64,000 bases of DNA from assembly GCF_002706795.1 (NCBI RefSeq), contig NZ_CP017705.1, positions 2,846,001 to 2,910,000 on the forward strand, read 5' to 3'. The position numbers were made by a program, and so were the translations under genes. Of the stretch, positions 8,254 through 16,835 are shown piece after piece. The notes beneath the pieces are model-generated. The model was not told where the DNA came from, did not search any database, and saw only the letters and a program-made list of their open reading frames with translations. The first letter of the stretch is position 1, and each line of letters opens with the position of its first letter. The stretch comes from Brevibacillus laterosporus DSM 25. Its GTDB lineage: Bacteria > Bacillota > Bacilli > Brevibacillales > Brevibacillaceae.

Positions 8254-9210
8254 TTATTGCTGGGCTTCCTTCTTAAATGGATGAAAAAAAGTCTTAGGAA
8301 TATCTGTTTCAAAACGCAGCAGTTCTCCTGTACTAGGGTGTACAAAAGCTAAGACTCGTGCGTGTAGCCCTAATCGACCGATTGGTTTTGATTTAGCGCC
8401 GTATTTCTTATCACCTACAATAGGATGTCCTATATCTTCCATATGGACACGGATTTGATTTTTGCGGCCTGTCTCTAGTTGAACTTCTAGCAAGGAGAAA
8501 TTCCGATCAGACTGAAGCAATTTGTAGTGAGTAACAGCATGCTGTCCATCATTTGGATAATGACTGGAATACATTTTTAATGTACTACTTTCTTTTAGCC
8601 ATGATGAAATAGTTCCGGCCTGTTTCTTAACGTTTCCTTCAACAAGAGCAACATACAGACGTTCTTTGACACTGTCTTTCCAAGAGTTTTGAAGTGCCTG
8701 TTGAACATGTTCATTTTTAGCGAACATCATAACACCAGACGTGTCTCGATCTAGGCGGTGCACCACAAAAATTCTATTTTTAGGATTCTCAACACGAACA
8801 TAGGTCATTAATTGACGATAGACGGTTAATTCTTTCTCTTGTGGAGAAGCAATAGATAGCAAGCCAGCCTCTTTTTGGATAACAATGACATCATCATCTT
8901 CAAATAAAATTTTAATTCCAATCATAGGTGGTGTTTCAGAAACCTTTTTATTCTGTAGGGAGACCGTTTGTCCAGGATGCAATACATGATTATGAGTCGT
9001 CACCACTCGGTCGTTTACTAATACCTGACCGCGTGTTAACAGGGATTTAATAGAGTTCCGGCTGAGATGTGTAATATGCTGTAATAAAAACGGTAGTAAT
9101 TCAGATGGTTCTTTGACCGTATATTGTTTGGCTGGGGCCTGACTTTTACTGGTAAATTTGCTGTTGTTTTTAGTTACGTGTTTTTTGGGATGGTTCCTTC
9201 TATTATTCAT
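8254..9210 (-). CDS. RluA-family pseudouridine synthase
   Basis: 318 residues. A basic N-terminal tail precedes an S4-like RNA-binding segment (about 55-95, LSRNSIKSLLTRGQVLVNDRVV). The catalytic domain carries the RluA signature HRLDRDTSGVM (about 149-159), with the Asp that attacks uridine, and the later RKNQIRVHM and GRLGLHA stretches. It isomerises uridine to pseudouridine in rRNA or tRNA; the exact site cannot be deduced. B. subtilis has several such paralogues (YlyB, YjbO, YhcT). Separate from the ABC-F transcript, which has its own promoter in the gap downstream. Confidence 0.92.
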   Translation of the reverse strand: MNNRRNHPKKHVTKNNSKFTSKSQAPAKQYTVKEPSELLPFLLQHITHLSRNSIKSLLTRGQVLVNDRVVTTHNHVLHPGQTVSLQNKKVSETPPMIGIKILFEDDDVIVIQKEAGLLSIASPQEKELTVYRQLMTYVRVENPKNRIFVVHRLDRDTSGVMMFAKNEHVQQALQNSWKDSVKERLYVALVEGNVKKQAGTISSWLKESSTLKMYSSHYPNDGQHAVTHYKLLQSDRNFSLLEVQLETGRKNQIRVHMEDIGHPIVGDKKYGAKSKPIGRLGLHARVLAFVHPSTGELLRFETDIPKTFFHPFKKEAQQ

Positions 9211-9509
9211 GAGATAAACCTCTTTCTTAGAAACTACAATATAAGCTACACGAATTGTAACCGATAGTCTCTATACTAACAAATAAAAAACGATCCACCA
9301 AGCAAAACGGGTTTTTACTATGAGAAATGAAAGGCCCTGTGAAGCAGAATGCTAGTGGCAACTAGGATATACCTGAAAAAGATTCTCTTCCTATAAGTGT
9401 CTGCTTAGAAATAATTACTACTTAGCAATATTCAAGCTTTTTTCTTTCCCTGTCTTCTTCATTTTTGTTATAATGGTGCTTAAGCCAATTAAGGGAGTGT
9501 TACGAAAAG

Positions 9510-9851
9510 ATGGATGCATTGTTTGACCAATTGAAAGAATATCTAAACATGGATACAGAAATCTCTTTCCTTGAATTTGATAAGTATTATAAAGATGTAT
9601 TGGTATTTTTAGATACTGAATGGACAAACTTGAACGAAGAGGATACCATGCGTATGATCTTCATTCTTGATAACTTAAAAGCGAACAGCGAAGAGCGTTC
9701 TAAGCGTAAAGGGAAAGAATCCAAGAAATTCGCTAAAATTGCTGAACGCACAAATATTTGGGCGCAAGTAATGATTAAACGTATGAAAGAATTCGGTTTA
9801 AACGACGAAGAGATCGGCAAGCGTTACGAGGCAATTTACGAAGCTGTGTAG
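9510..9851 (+). CDS. hypothetical protein, charged, helical
   Basis: 113 residues, strongly charged and probably all-helical, with a Lys/Arg/Glu stretch (about 60-80, EERSKRKGKESKKFAK). No family recognised. Start supported by gggag 11 bases before the ATG and a TATAAT-like -10 at about 9469-9475. Followed by its own terminator, so it is a stand-alone cytoplasmic gene. Codon use matches the neighbours. Confidence 0.7.
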   Translation: MDALFDQLKEYLNMDTEISFLEFDKYYKDVLVFLDTEWTNLNEEDTMRMIFILDNLKANSEERSKRKGKESKKFAKIAERTNIWAQVMIKRMKEFGLNDEEIGKRYEAIYEAV

Positions 9852-9897
9852 GTATGCGTACTTACCAGAGCTTACTTACTTGTTAAGGTTATTTGAG

Positions 9898-9930
9898 GTC
9901 TGATTCCTTATGGGAGTCAGGCTTTTTTCT
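9898..9930 (+). terminator. Rho-independent terminator
   Basis: GTCTGATTCC / GGGAGTCAGGC hairpin followed by six T, about 50 bases after the stop of the charged hypothetical gene. Confidence 0.75.
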
Positions 9931-10099
9931 GTTATGGGGCCAGCTTATGAACAAGAAACCTTACAAAAATTTAAGGTTTCTGTAAGACTTTTCAATAGGT
10001 CATGGTAAGGATTTTGGACTACAATTAGGTTACAACGAGGAAAAAGTCGAAACATGTCAAAGAAAATAACGTCCTATAAGAAGAAAGGAGGCAGCAATC

Positions 10100-10930
10100 A
10101 TGAATCATGTCTTACAAGGAACTGCACAACCGTTAAAACAGAGCAAGCCTAAAACCTGGCGTACCAGAGTACCAAAGTGGTTAGTGATACTGTTGATTGC
10201 TGCGCTTTTCTTACAGATTATTGCATATTCTATTGTAACCATAGCAGGTACTTATTTAATTGACCAACAGATCTTAACCAAGACGGTAGGTAGTAGTTTA
10301 GGAGGCCAGGGCACGTATGTTGCTACAGATGAAATGCCTGCCTATCTGAAGGATGCTTTTATCGCAATTGAAGACCATCGCTACTATTACCATAAAGGAA
10401 TTGATTACATTGCATTTGGACGTGCCTTATGGATTAACACGATGTCAGAGAGTAAGCGGCAGGGTGGTAGCACGATCAGCATGCAACTAGCTAGAAATTT
10501 ATTTTTAACAAATGAGAAAACCTATACACGTAAGGTAAAAGAAGCCTTAATCGCGATGAATTTAGAACGTCAATTTTCTAAAGATGAAATAGTAGAGATG
10601 TATTTAAACAATATTTATTTTGGTCATGGAAAATACGGAATTGAAGCAGCAGCTCAACATTATTTTGGAAAGACGGTACGTCTACATGATCCAAAGCTAA
10701 AAACAATTAATGAGAGTGAAGCAGCTATGTTAGCAGCTTTACCAAAAGCACCAGAAAATTATTCGCCAATCAAATATCCTGATAAAGCAATGACCCGGCA
10801 ACATGTGGTATTAAGTCGAATGAAAAAGCTTGGTTATATCACAGATAAGCAGGAACAGGATTTTTTGAAACAAAAAATAATTTTACCCACAACAGGCAAT
10901 GAGCTATCCAGAGCCGCCTCGCAGTCATAA
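10100..10930 (+). CDS. monofunctional peptidoglycan glycosyltransferase (GT51)
   Basis: 276 residues: basic N-tail, one transmembrane anchor (about 27-50), then an extracellular GT51 transglycosylase domain that polymerises lipid II into glycan strands. Family motifs are intact: EDHRYYYHKGID with catalytic Glu about 91, RQGGSTISMQLARN, RKVKEALIAMNLE and LNNIYFGHGKYGIEAAA. The transpeptidase domain of class A PBPs is absent and the stop codon lies inside a terminator, so this is a genuine MtgA/SgtB-like single-domain enzyme rather than a truncation. Ribosome site gaaaggagg. Monocistronic. Confidence 0.92.
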   Translation: MNHVLQGTAQPLKQSKPKTWRTRVPKWLVILLIAALFLQIIAYSIVTIAGTYLIDQQILTKTVGSSLGGQGTYVATDEMPAYLKDAFIAIEDHRYYYHKGIDYIAFGRALWINTMSESKRQGGSTISMQLARNLFLTNEKTYTRKVKEALIAMNLERQFSKDEIVEMYLNNIYFGHGKYGIEAAAQHYFGKTVRLHDPKLKTINESEAAMLAALPKAPENYSPIKYPDKAMTRQHVVLSRMKKLGYITDKQEQDFLKQKIILPTTGNELSRAASQS

Positions 10931-10944
10931 CTGCGAGGTTTTTC
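10917..10944 (+). terminator. terminator enclosing the stop codon of the GT51 gene
   Basis: CCTCGCAG...CTGCGAGG followed by five T. The TAA stop (10928-10930) sits in and beside the loop, so the last codons form the 5' arm of the stem. Confidence 0.9.
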
Positions 10945-11021
10945 AGTATAAAGAGGGGCAACATGTAATAGAGGCTTCCTTTCAAGGAATACGGTTTTCT
11001 TTTTACTCTATAAGATGTAGG

Positions 11022-11336
11022 TTAAGAGACTGCTTTTAGTCCAGTCACACCGACGACAATGATGATGAGACTGATGATACGTCCTATGCTTTTTGACTCG
11101 TTGAAAAAAATCATATTTACTAGTACCGCACCGGCTGTTCCAATACCAATCCAAACGGCATAGGCTACACTTAACTGAAGATAATTAAGAGATGCGTAGA
11201 GGAGGGCAAAAGATGTACCGAACCCTCCAAAGAAAAGAACTGTATTTATTAAAGATTTATTTATACTAAACTTTTTTAAGCCTATTACACCAATCAATTC
11301 AAATATTGCCGCTAGAAATACAAATAACCAACCCAT
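11022..11336 (-). CDS. SMR multidrug efflux subunit (second of pair)
   Basis: 104 residues, four predicted transmembrane helices covering nearly the whole protein. It has the conserved membrane-embedded Glu of TM1 (AAIFELIGVIGLK) and the SMR pattern AYAVWIGIGTAGAV. Works as a proton-coupled dimer; the adjacent paralogue starting two bases upstream implies a heterodimer like EbrAB, YkkCD or YvdRS of Bacillus. Substrates of such pairs are quaternary ammonium dyes or guanidinium compounds. Ribosome site aaaggag overlaps the end of the partner gene. Confidence 0.9.
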   Translation of the reverse strand: MGWLFVFLAAIFELIGVIGLKKFSINKSLINTVLFFGGFGTSFALLYASLNYLQLSVAYAVWIGIGTAGAVLVNMIFFNESKSIGRIISLIIIVVGVTGLKAVS

Positions 11337-11338
11337 AA

Positions 11339-11686
11339 TTAAGCAACTCCTTTCCCTTGTGCGTCTTCGCCTTTATTGTCTGCAAGTTTTAATGAAATTA
11401 CGCCGATGACTAGAAGACCCATAAATAGACCTTTTGCTAGACTGAATAACCCTTCAAAGATAAAAATGTCCATTAGGGCTGTACCTACTGTACCTGCTGC
11501 TGCGAAAATAGCATAAACTGTACCCGTTGGTAATGTTTCGCATGCCTTAGAGAGAAGGTAAAAATCTGCAATAATAATGACACCTACGATAGCCCAGTGC
11601 CACCATGTTGTTGCCACGTTAAATGCATAAACCCAAAACAATTCGAATAAACAAGTTAAAATGACATAAATCCAAGCTTTATTCAT
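11339..11686 (-). CDS. SMR multidrug efflux subunit (first of pair)
   Basis: 115 residues with four transmembrane helices, the TM1 Glu (CLFELFWVYAFN) and the SMR motif GTVYAIFAAAGTVGTA, plus a short polar tail (KLADNKGEDAQGKGVA). Start set at the ATG at 11686, with aagga 10 bases upstream; a TTG two codons earlier is the alternative. Two bases separate it from the partner gene. The upstream DNA holds a decayed copy of its own 3' end, an operator-like repeat and the TetR gene, which probably represses the pair. Confidence 0.9.
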   Translation of the reverse strand: MNKAWIYVILTCLFELFWVYAFNVATTWWHWAIVGVIIIADFYLLSKACETLPTGTVYAIFAAAGTVGTALMDIFIFEGLFSLAKGLFMGLLVIGVISLKLADNKGEDAQGKGVA

Positions 11687-11717
11687 AAACAACCATTCCT
11701 TTTTTTAAAATGTTACA

Positions 11718-11860
11718 TCACAAATTCAAATATGGACGGTAAAAATACAAAGAATCATTTAAGTAAGCAACTTCTTTTCCTTGTACGTCTTCGCTTTTAT
11801 TGTCTGTAAGCTTTAATGAAATTAGACCAATAACTAGAAGATTCATAAATAGTCCCTTTT
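11718..11860 (-). pseudogene. partial duplicate of the SMR gene 3' end
   Basis: Minus-strand translation gives LLVIGLISLKLTDNKSED and VQGKEVA, nearly identical to the C-terminus of the SMR protein encoded at 11339-11686. By eye, 11764-11853 matches 11339-11428 at roughly 85% of bases. The original stop codon has mutated and the frame runs on to a TGA at 11718-11720. No N-terminal three quarters remain, so it is non-functional. Confidence 0.8.
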
Positions 11861-11866
11861 CATATG

Positions 11867-11887
11867 AATGAATGTCAGTCATTTTTA
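11867..11887. promoter_or_regulatory. second, imperfect TetR operator-like repeat
   Basis: AATGAATG-4-TCATT with the same half-site spacing as the perfect palindrome at 12530-12550; about 15 of 21 positions agree. It lies upstream of the SMR pair and just past the TetR terminator, where an SMR promoter would be expected. Confidence 0.45.
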
Positions 11888-11891
11888 TTTT

Positions 11892-11916
11892 AAAAAAATA
11901 TTGGACGTACCCAATA
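11892..11916 (-). terminator. terminator of the TetR-family gene
   Basis: ATTGG, six-base loop, CCAAT, then ATTTTTTT on the minus strand, a few bases after the regulator stop codon. The stem is short. Confidence 0.55.
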
Positions 11917-11923
11917 ACTTTAT

Positions 11924-12508
11924 TTATTTTTTTAACAGTGATCTTTTGATGAAGCTATAGGTCTCCGCCTTAACGATATCCACAGTATCATCCTGATCGC
12001 GCCCTATATAAAATCGTTCAGCCGCATTTTCAACAAGGTTGATAATCATTTTTGCCATTCGTTCCACATTAATGTCATTGATGATCTCGTTATCGTTTAT
12101 GGCTTTATTTAATATAACTTCAAACCAATGATAATAGGGACGGTATATCGCTTCCCATTTTTCCATTGAATAATCTATGGCAAGACCGGAATAACAAAGG
12201 ACAATAATCTCTTTATATGAATCTGTTATGTTAAAGGTTTCGTCAATCACAATTTCTAAGGCGTCCCAAAAGTTTTCTTTCCCTTGGATCTTTTCCTTAA
12301 TTCTTTCTAAAGTAGTTGTGAGAAGATTATCTGCAATGGCTGGTATTAAAGCCTTTTTAGATGAAAAATATAAATAAAAAGTTCCTTGGGCAATTCCTGC
12401 TTTTTTTACGATATCTGAAATGGAAGTCTTATCAAGTCCTTTTTCTGAAATGACGTCAATGGCAGCTTCTAAAATTTTATTGTATTTTCCGTCAGAAATG
12501 CTAGCTAT
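11924..12508 (-). CDS. TetR/AcrR-family repressor without a standard start codon
   Basis: The minus-strand frame from about 12508 encodes a full TetR N-terminal helix-turn-helix: KILEAAIDVISEKG, then TSISDIVKKAGIAQGTFYLYF, followed by a ligand-binding C-terminal domain; about 194 residues, the usual length. The frame contains no ATG, GTG or TTG before the HTH. The ATG (12513-12511) behind gaggagg is in another frame and meets TAG after one codon. Either one base was lost next to the start, making a pseudogene, or translation uses the ATA at 12508, which lies 8 bases after aggagg. A perfect operator palindrome lies just upstream. Likely represses itself and the SMR pair. Confidence 0.7.
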   Translation of the reverse strand: MASISDGKYNKILEAAIDVISEKGLDKTSISDIVKKAGIAQGTFYLYFSSKKALIPAIADNLLTTTLERIKEKIQGKENFWDALEIVIDETFNITDSYKEIIVLCYSGLAIDYSMEKWEAIYRPYYHWFEVILNKAINDNEIINDINVERMAKMIINLVENAAERFYIGRDQDDTVDIVKAETYSFIKRSLLKK

Positions 12509-12529
12509 ATCATTTACCTCCTCTTTTTA

Positions 12530-12550
12530 AATGAATGACTATCATTCATT
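12530..12550. promoter_or_regulatory. perfect palindromic operator of the TetR regulator
   Basis: AATGAATGA-CTA-TCATTCATT, a 9-base inverted repeat with a 3-base centre, 17 bases before the displaced ATG of the TetR gene. Size and place fit an autorepression operator. Confidence 0.75.
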
Positions 12551-12956
12551 ATAAAGCAACACTAATATAATGTCAAAAAATCAATTGTATCTAAGATAAT
12601 AACCATTACGTAATGAAAGGAGGAGTGGGCAAGATAAAGATGTCTTTACATGTAGTACTACAATTAAAAATTTACGAATAGTAAGGTTGTTGTGGATTGT
12701 TCCTTTCCTTGTAGCGGGGTAGCTTGTTTCCCCAGTCATTTTCACTACTGGATATTATTTCTTGTATTATAACAGCGAAATTTAGTAAAAATAGTATTAA
12801 TACAGAGAAAGAAAGAGTATTCGAGAGATAGGATAACTAAATAACGGATAATCGCTGTAAAATGTGCTATAACAAGATTTTTATTTTATTGCTGTTGTAG
12901 TACAATAAAGTCAACAAATCACACATTGAGCAAGAAAACATACGGAGGCGATTAAC
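12551..12956. other. gene-poor stretch between TetR operator and yhfH-like gene
   Basis: No ORF with both good codon use and a ribosome site. A 22-codon frame starts at MKGGVGKI (near 12614) but its only ribosome-like site lies inside it. A GGGG/CCCC hairpin occurs near 12716-12735. The promoters for the TetR gene and for the downstream small gene must lie here. Confidence 0.4.
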
Positions 12957-13100
12957 ATGGAGAAAATGACTCATTTCTTTGCTACATTGGGACCAAAACA
13001 ATGTGAATGCTGTGGTCAACCGATTACAGAACAAGCAGAATCCTATATGTCCGAATGCTTGGATTGCTCCGAAAAGAAGTACATCATCGTAGAAGTTTAA
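12957..13100 (+). CDS. yhfH: YhfH-like small zinc-ribbon protein
   Basis: 47 residues with two Cys pairs (CECCG about 15-19 and CLDC about 35-38) separated by the family-like stretch EQAESYMSEC. This matches the small YhfH family of Bacillales, which has no established function and presumably binds one zinc ion. Start supported by acggaggcg 6 bases upstream of the ATG. Strong terminator downstream; single gene. Confidence 0.75.
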   Translation: MEKMTHFFATLGPKQCECCGQPITEQAESYMSECLDCSEKKYIIVEV

Positions 13101-13163
13101 TCAATATGCTATAAATTACCTTTTTTGGAACCCTTTCTTTACTCCATATACACACCCTTTATT

Positions 13164-13200
13164 AAGCCATTCTGCCAGTCAAGCAGAATGGCTTCTTTTT
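13164..13200 (+). terminator. Rho-independent terminator
   Basis: AAGCCATTCTGC / GCAGAATGGCTT hairpin with a seven-base loop followed by CTTTTT, about 65 bases after the YhfH-like gene. Confidence 0.9.
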
Positions 13201-13339
13201 GTATATGTATAAATTGTTTTGTGCTCCTATCGCTACTAATGCAAAGAAGCACTGAAGGCATTTTTTTTCTTTACGTTTTACTTGCACCAGTAAAAAAAAC
13301 AGGGCATTCTAAGAACAGAATATGGAGAGGAGCTTTTTG

Positions 13340-13897
13340 ATGTTTCATCCAATTATTTATGACAATATAAAAGTTGTATTAGAAGGCGCTGTTTATGACC
13401 ATGATTTGGATGGCGATATTTTGGTTATAAATCGAGTAGATGCTGTTGATTTAGCCAAATTTGGACGCTATTTTCATATTCAATTTCACTTATTGTCTTC
13501 TAAAGAGGACACAAACAAGCATCAGGTAACTGCTGAAATTCAGCTTTCAACGGAACTATCTGATATCGCAAGTGAGCAGTTAGAACAAACGCTCGCCGTA
13601 CCGATGGGCTGTCGGATCTGTATTCATTTCGATCTATCCATGAGAGATGTGCCCTACGAATCTGAGCAAGTGATACATTTGTTAAATGATATTTGGGGAC
13701 ATCGGCCACATATTACACAGCAGGTAATGTTTACAGTAGATGAGCATCAGGAATTTAGATGGCCACCTGAACAATTCCAGGTACGAATAAAATTAGATTT
13801 TCATCGTAAGATCGACGAAGGTAACATTCCTGATTTGAATGAAATTGTAGAGTATTGTATTGAATCATTACGATTATTAGAGCAACGAGAGGCGTAA
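13340..13897 (+). CDS. hypothetical protein, 185 aa
   Basis: Soluble acidic protein beginning MFHPIIYDNIKVVLEGAVYD. The start is placed at 13340 because ggagaggag lies 8-10 bases upstream; the longer frame from 13322 would put its first codons over that site. Patterns such as ILVINRVDAVDLA and FSLM-free beta-rich segments give no family I recognise. No signal peptide or membrane segment. Flanked by terminators, so it is monocistronic. Confidence 0.75.
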   Translation: MFHPIIYDNIKVVLEGAVYDHDLDGDILVINRVDAVDLAKFGRYFHIQFHLLSSKEDTNKHQVTAEIQLSTELSDIASEQLEQTLAVPMGCRICIHFDLSMRDVPYESEQVIHLLNDIWGHRPHITQQVMFTVDEHQEFRWPPEQFQVRIKLDFHRKIDEGNIPDLNEIVEYCIESLRLLEQREA

Positions 13898-13957
13898 TCT
13901 GAGGTTTCAGGCTGTATCGTAGTATAGAAACGAGAATAAGGTAATGAATAAAACAAC

Positions 13958-13998
13958 AAATACCGCATCCGAGTTACTAGCTCTGATGCGGTATTTTA
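13958..13998. terminator. bidirectional terminator
   Basis: AAATACCGCATC and GATGCGGTATTTT form a 12 bp stem with A and T runs on both sides, between the convergent hypothetical gene and the histidine kinase gene. Confidence 0.9.
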
Positions 13999-14050
13999 TA
14001 TCTACTACGTTCTTAGTTGACTATCCTTTAGGAAAAACGGGTTGGTTCTC

Positions 14051-15430
14051 CTAATCCTGTGGTAACGGCTTATCAGGAGGTGTTTTTTTCTGTTTAAGAG
14101 GTATGGTTACTGTAAAGGCACTGCCTATACCTAACTGGCTACTCACAGTAATTTTTCCAGCATGACGTTCGACAAGTCGCTGGCAGATTGTTAATCCTAG
14201 TCCTGTACCACCACTGTTGCGATTACGTGATTTTTCAGCCCGATAGAATTTGGTGAAGATCTTAGATAAATCTTCTTCCGCGATTCCATCCCCTTTATCA
14301 ATGACAGAGAAGCTCACTTCATTGTTTCCCATATCACAGGTAAACAGGATACTTCCATCAGGTTTATTATAATGTATGGCGTTATTTAATAGATTTTCTA
14401 AAACACGTCGTAGTTTTTGTTCATCCGCTTCCATATGTAATGAATCAGAAACACGGAATTTACTAGAGAAGCTGATGGGACTTTGTTCCAGACGGGTGGC
14501 GTATTCCTCAGCGATGTTGCTAGCAAACGTTCGAATATGAATGCGAGTTAGATTGAGTGGAAAGCGACCCATCCATTGATTATGGTCCTGCAACTCATCT
14601 AATAAATTTTCCAAATCAAGTGCCTTTTCTTCTATCTTGGCCATTTGCTTCTGTATGCGCTCAAGATCGGTAACACGACCTGAGGCAATATAAGATGCAT
14701 ATCCTTTAATCGTGGTTAAAGGTGTACGGAAATCATGGGCAATAGCGGCCATCAATTCTTGTTGTCGTTCTTCAACAAAAGTGAGTTCTTCTACCATGTC
14801 GTCGAAGTAGCGGAATAGTTGCCCAAATTCATCAGTAGATTGATAAGAAAAGGCAACATCACGTTTACCCATCTTAATTTCCTGGGTAACACGAGAAAGT
14901 TCATTAACAGGACGTAGTATCCAACGAATGACCACAATAAATAGAATAATACCTATGAAAATTAAGCTAACATAAATATACACAATGATCATGGTAACCC
15001 CTTTTGAAGCAAGGATATCATAATCATCTGTATAGAAACGAACAACAGTCCTACCTTCTACAGGAGCACTACGATCAATGGAATACTCTGCTATTACCTT
15101 TTTCGATCCTTTGCCTTTAGCATTATAGGCTTCTGAGGTTTTCGTGGTAATGGCATTGCCACTTTCATCTTCCACTACAATCGTGTACATCAAGTCTTCA
15201 GGCAACTGTTTAGTTAATTCTTTTAATTCATTGGGATCTTTAAACAAGGAACGACGAATCACTTCATTAAAGCTGACTCGCTCGGCCACTTCTTTTCCCA
15301 GCAAAAACTGCTCGTGGCGATCTGTTTTAAGCTGATCCACAATAATGTTTTGAAAGACAAAGCGGTACGCCAAAATATGAATCATGATGACAGCTAAAAA
15401 GGCGAGCAGTATTTTATTGCTGATTTTCAC
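14051..15430 (-). CDS. two-component sensor histidine kinase
   Basis: 459 residues. TM1 (about 8-28), an extracytoplasmic sensor region of about 120 residues, TM2 (about 146-168), HAMP (about 170-220), HisKA with phospho-acceptor His in AAIAHDFRTPLT (about 230), then HATPase_c with the N box (LLNNAIHYNK), G1 (DKGDGIAEEDL), F box (FTKFYRAEKSR) and G2 (GGTGLGLTI). It phosphorylates the OmpR-type regulator encoded three bases upstream. Signal unknown; the nearby wall hydrolase and Lia genes make an envelope signal plausible but unproven. Confidence 0.92.
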   Translation of the reverse strand: MKISNKILLAFLAVIMIHILAYRFVFQNIIVDQLKTDRHEQFLLGKEVAERVSFNEVIRRSLFKDPNELKELTKQLPEDLMYTIVVEDESGNAITTKTSEAYNAKGKGSKKVIAEYSIDRSAPVEGRTVVRFYTDDYDILASKGVTMIIVYIYVSLIFIGIILFIVVIRWILRPVNELSRVTQEIKMGKRDVAFSYQSTDEFGQLFRYFDDMVEELTFVEERQQELMAAIAHDFRTPLTTIKGYASYIASGRVTDLERIQKQMAKIEEKALDLENLLDELQDHNQWMGRFPLNLTRIHIRTFASNIAEEYATRLEQSPISFSSKFRVSDSLHMEADEQKLRRVLENLLNNAIHYNKPDGSILFTCDMGNNEVSFSVIDKGDGIAEEDLSKIFTKFYRAEKSRNRNSGGTGLGLTICQRLVERHAGKITVSSQLGIGSAFTVTIPLKQKKTPPDKPLPQD

Positions 15431-15433
15431 GAA

Positions 15434-16159
15434 TTAGATACGCTCCCCGATAAAGACGTAACCAGTTCCCCATTGTGTTTTAATAAATGTACGTTCTATT
15501 TCTAGTTTTTCACGTAGGTTCTTAATATGTACCGTAACAGTATTAAGTGAGCCATACCCATAGCCCCATACGCGATCATAGATTTGTTCTCGGGTAAAAA
15601 CAATACCTGGATTCTCTGCTAAGAAGGTTAGCAATTGAAATTCTTTTGTAGACAAATCAATTTTATTTTCTCCTACATAGACAGAGTAGGTTTCCTTATG
15701 AATTTCTAGCCCTTTAAATTTTAAGATGGTGAGAGCTGAATTTCCTGCTTCCTTATCTAGTTGTTCATTTTGAGCAGTTAATTTTCTCAAACGGTCATAG
15801 CGACGAAGGTGAGCACGAATGCGAGCCAGCAATTCTTCTGTATCAAAAGGCTTGGTGATATAGTCATCAGCACCAATTTCTAGTCCAACTACTTTATCTA
15901 CTGGTTTACCTTTTGCACTTAAGAAAATGATTGGCATTTCCCGTTCACGACGAATTTGCGCGCACAGTTCATACCCGCTCATTTGTGGCATCATAATATC
16001 AAGCAAAATGAGATTGGGAGTTAACCCACTATCTAGCTTTGCAAGTGCTTCTTCTCCACTATTTGCATGAGAAACGTCAAAACCTTCATTCTCAAGGATG
16101 TCTTGGAGCAGATCGACAATCTCTTGGTTATCGTCCACAACAAAAATATGATCTTTCAA
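15434..16159 (-). CDS. OmpR-family response regulator
   Basis: 241 residues: receiver domain with the acidic pair DD (about 9-10), phosphorylated Asp in LILLDIMMP (about 54), the Ser/Thr-like switch in LSAK and Lys in ITKPFD, then a winged-helix DNA-binding domain (about 140-238) with the signature LREKLE and GTGYVF. First gene of an operon with the kinase, the stop codon three bases before the kinase start. Ribosome site ggaggg precedes the ATG. Confidence 0.93.
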   Translation of the reverse strand: MKDHIFVVDDNQEIVDLLQDILENEGFDVSHANSGEEALAKLDSGLTPNLILLDIMMPQMSGYELCAQIRREREMPIIFLSAKGKPVDKVVGLEIGADDYITKPFDTEELLARIRAHLRRYDRLRKLTAQNEQLDKEAGNSALTILKFKGLEIHKETYSVYVGENKIDLSTKEFQLLTFLAENPGIVFTREQIYDRVWGYGYGSLNTVTVHIKNLREKLEIERTFIKTQWGTGYVFIGERI

Positions 16160-16285
16160 GGGAGACCCTCCTAGTTTCTACGAAATGCAATTAATTTCAT
16201 CATATCATGGATAAGGGCGTCTGGCACAATTAAATATAAGGAAACATATAGTCTTATCATGTGAGCTGGTACTAATTGTAGTCAG

Positions 16286-16316
16286 AAAAAGCCAGAGACT
16301 CATGTCCCTGGCTTTT
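16286..16316. terminator. bidirectional terminator
   Basis: AAAAGCCAGGGAC... paired with ...AGAGACTGGCTTTTT-like arms (16286-16316). It serves the NlpC/P60 gene on the minus strand and insulates the two-component operon. Confidence 0.85.
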
Positions 16317-16362
16317 GTATTAAAAGGTCGTACTTCTTTTTCAGCTTCATGGAAAAAGATTT

Positions 16363-16815
16363 TTAGTCTTCCAATTCTGGAATTGCTACACGTTTAGCAC
16401 CTACGTATTTCTTACTCCAATAGTAGGGATCATCAAGGCTTGTCTTCGTTACTCCAATTCCTGTTTCAGAGTGAGCAAACATATTGTTTCCAATATAGAT
16501 GCCTACGTGTGAGATGTTTCTGCCATTCGTGTTAAAAAACACTAAATCTCCCGGCTTTAGGTCTTCTCGATCTACTGACTCTCCCACATCGAATTGGGAA
16601 GAAGAAGAAGCTGGAAGTTTTGCACCTAAAGCCCCAAACACGTACCCGGTAAAACCGGAACAATCAAAACCTGAAGTAGATTTACCGGCTGCTTTGTAAG
16701 GTACGCCATACAAAGGATTGATGGTTTGGTCTAATGAGTCGGAAGATGCGAATACAGAACCTCCACCCACGGCTAGTAATGCAGTCATTAGTATGGAACA
16801 CACAAACTTACGCAA
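16363..16815 (-). CDS. secreted NlpC/P60 peptidoglycan endopeptidase
   Basis: 150 residues, a signal peptide (about 1-23, ending VFA) followed directly by a single NlpC/P60 domain. The catalytic triad is visible: Cys52 in GFDCSGF, His103 in ISHVGIY and His115 in FAHSE. Such enzymes cut the D-gamma-Glu/meso-Dap bond of stem peptides. No LysM or SH3 wall-binding domain. The start is TTG, with aaggaagggg 8 bases upstream. A c-di-AMP riboswitch lies immediately upstream, as is typical for wall hydrolase genes; ligand binding normally lowers expression. Confidence 0.92.
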   Translation of the reverse strand: MRKFVCSILMTALLAVGGGSVFASSDSLDQTINPLYGVPYKAAGKSTSGFDCSGFTGYVFGALGAKLPASSSSQFDVGESVDREDLKPGDLVFFNTNGRNISHVGIYIGNNMFAHSETGIGVTKTSLDDPYYWSKKYVGAKRVAIPELED

Positions 16816-16835
16816 CGAAAGAGCCCCTTCCTTTT

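Noticed and set aside
8029..8352. 107-codon plus-strand ORF between the ABC-F and RluA genes
   Set aside because: It runs antisense over the ABC-F promoter and leader and into the RluA gene, with no protein-like pattern.
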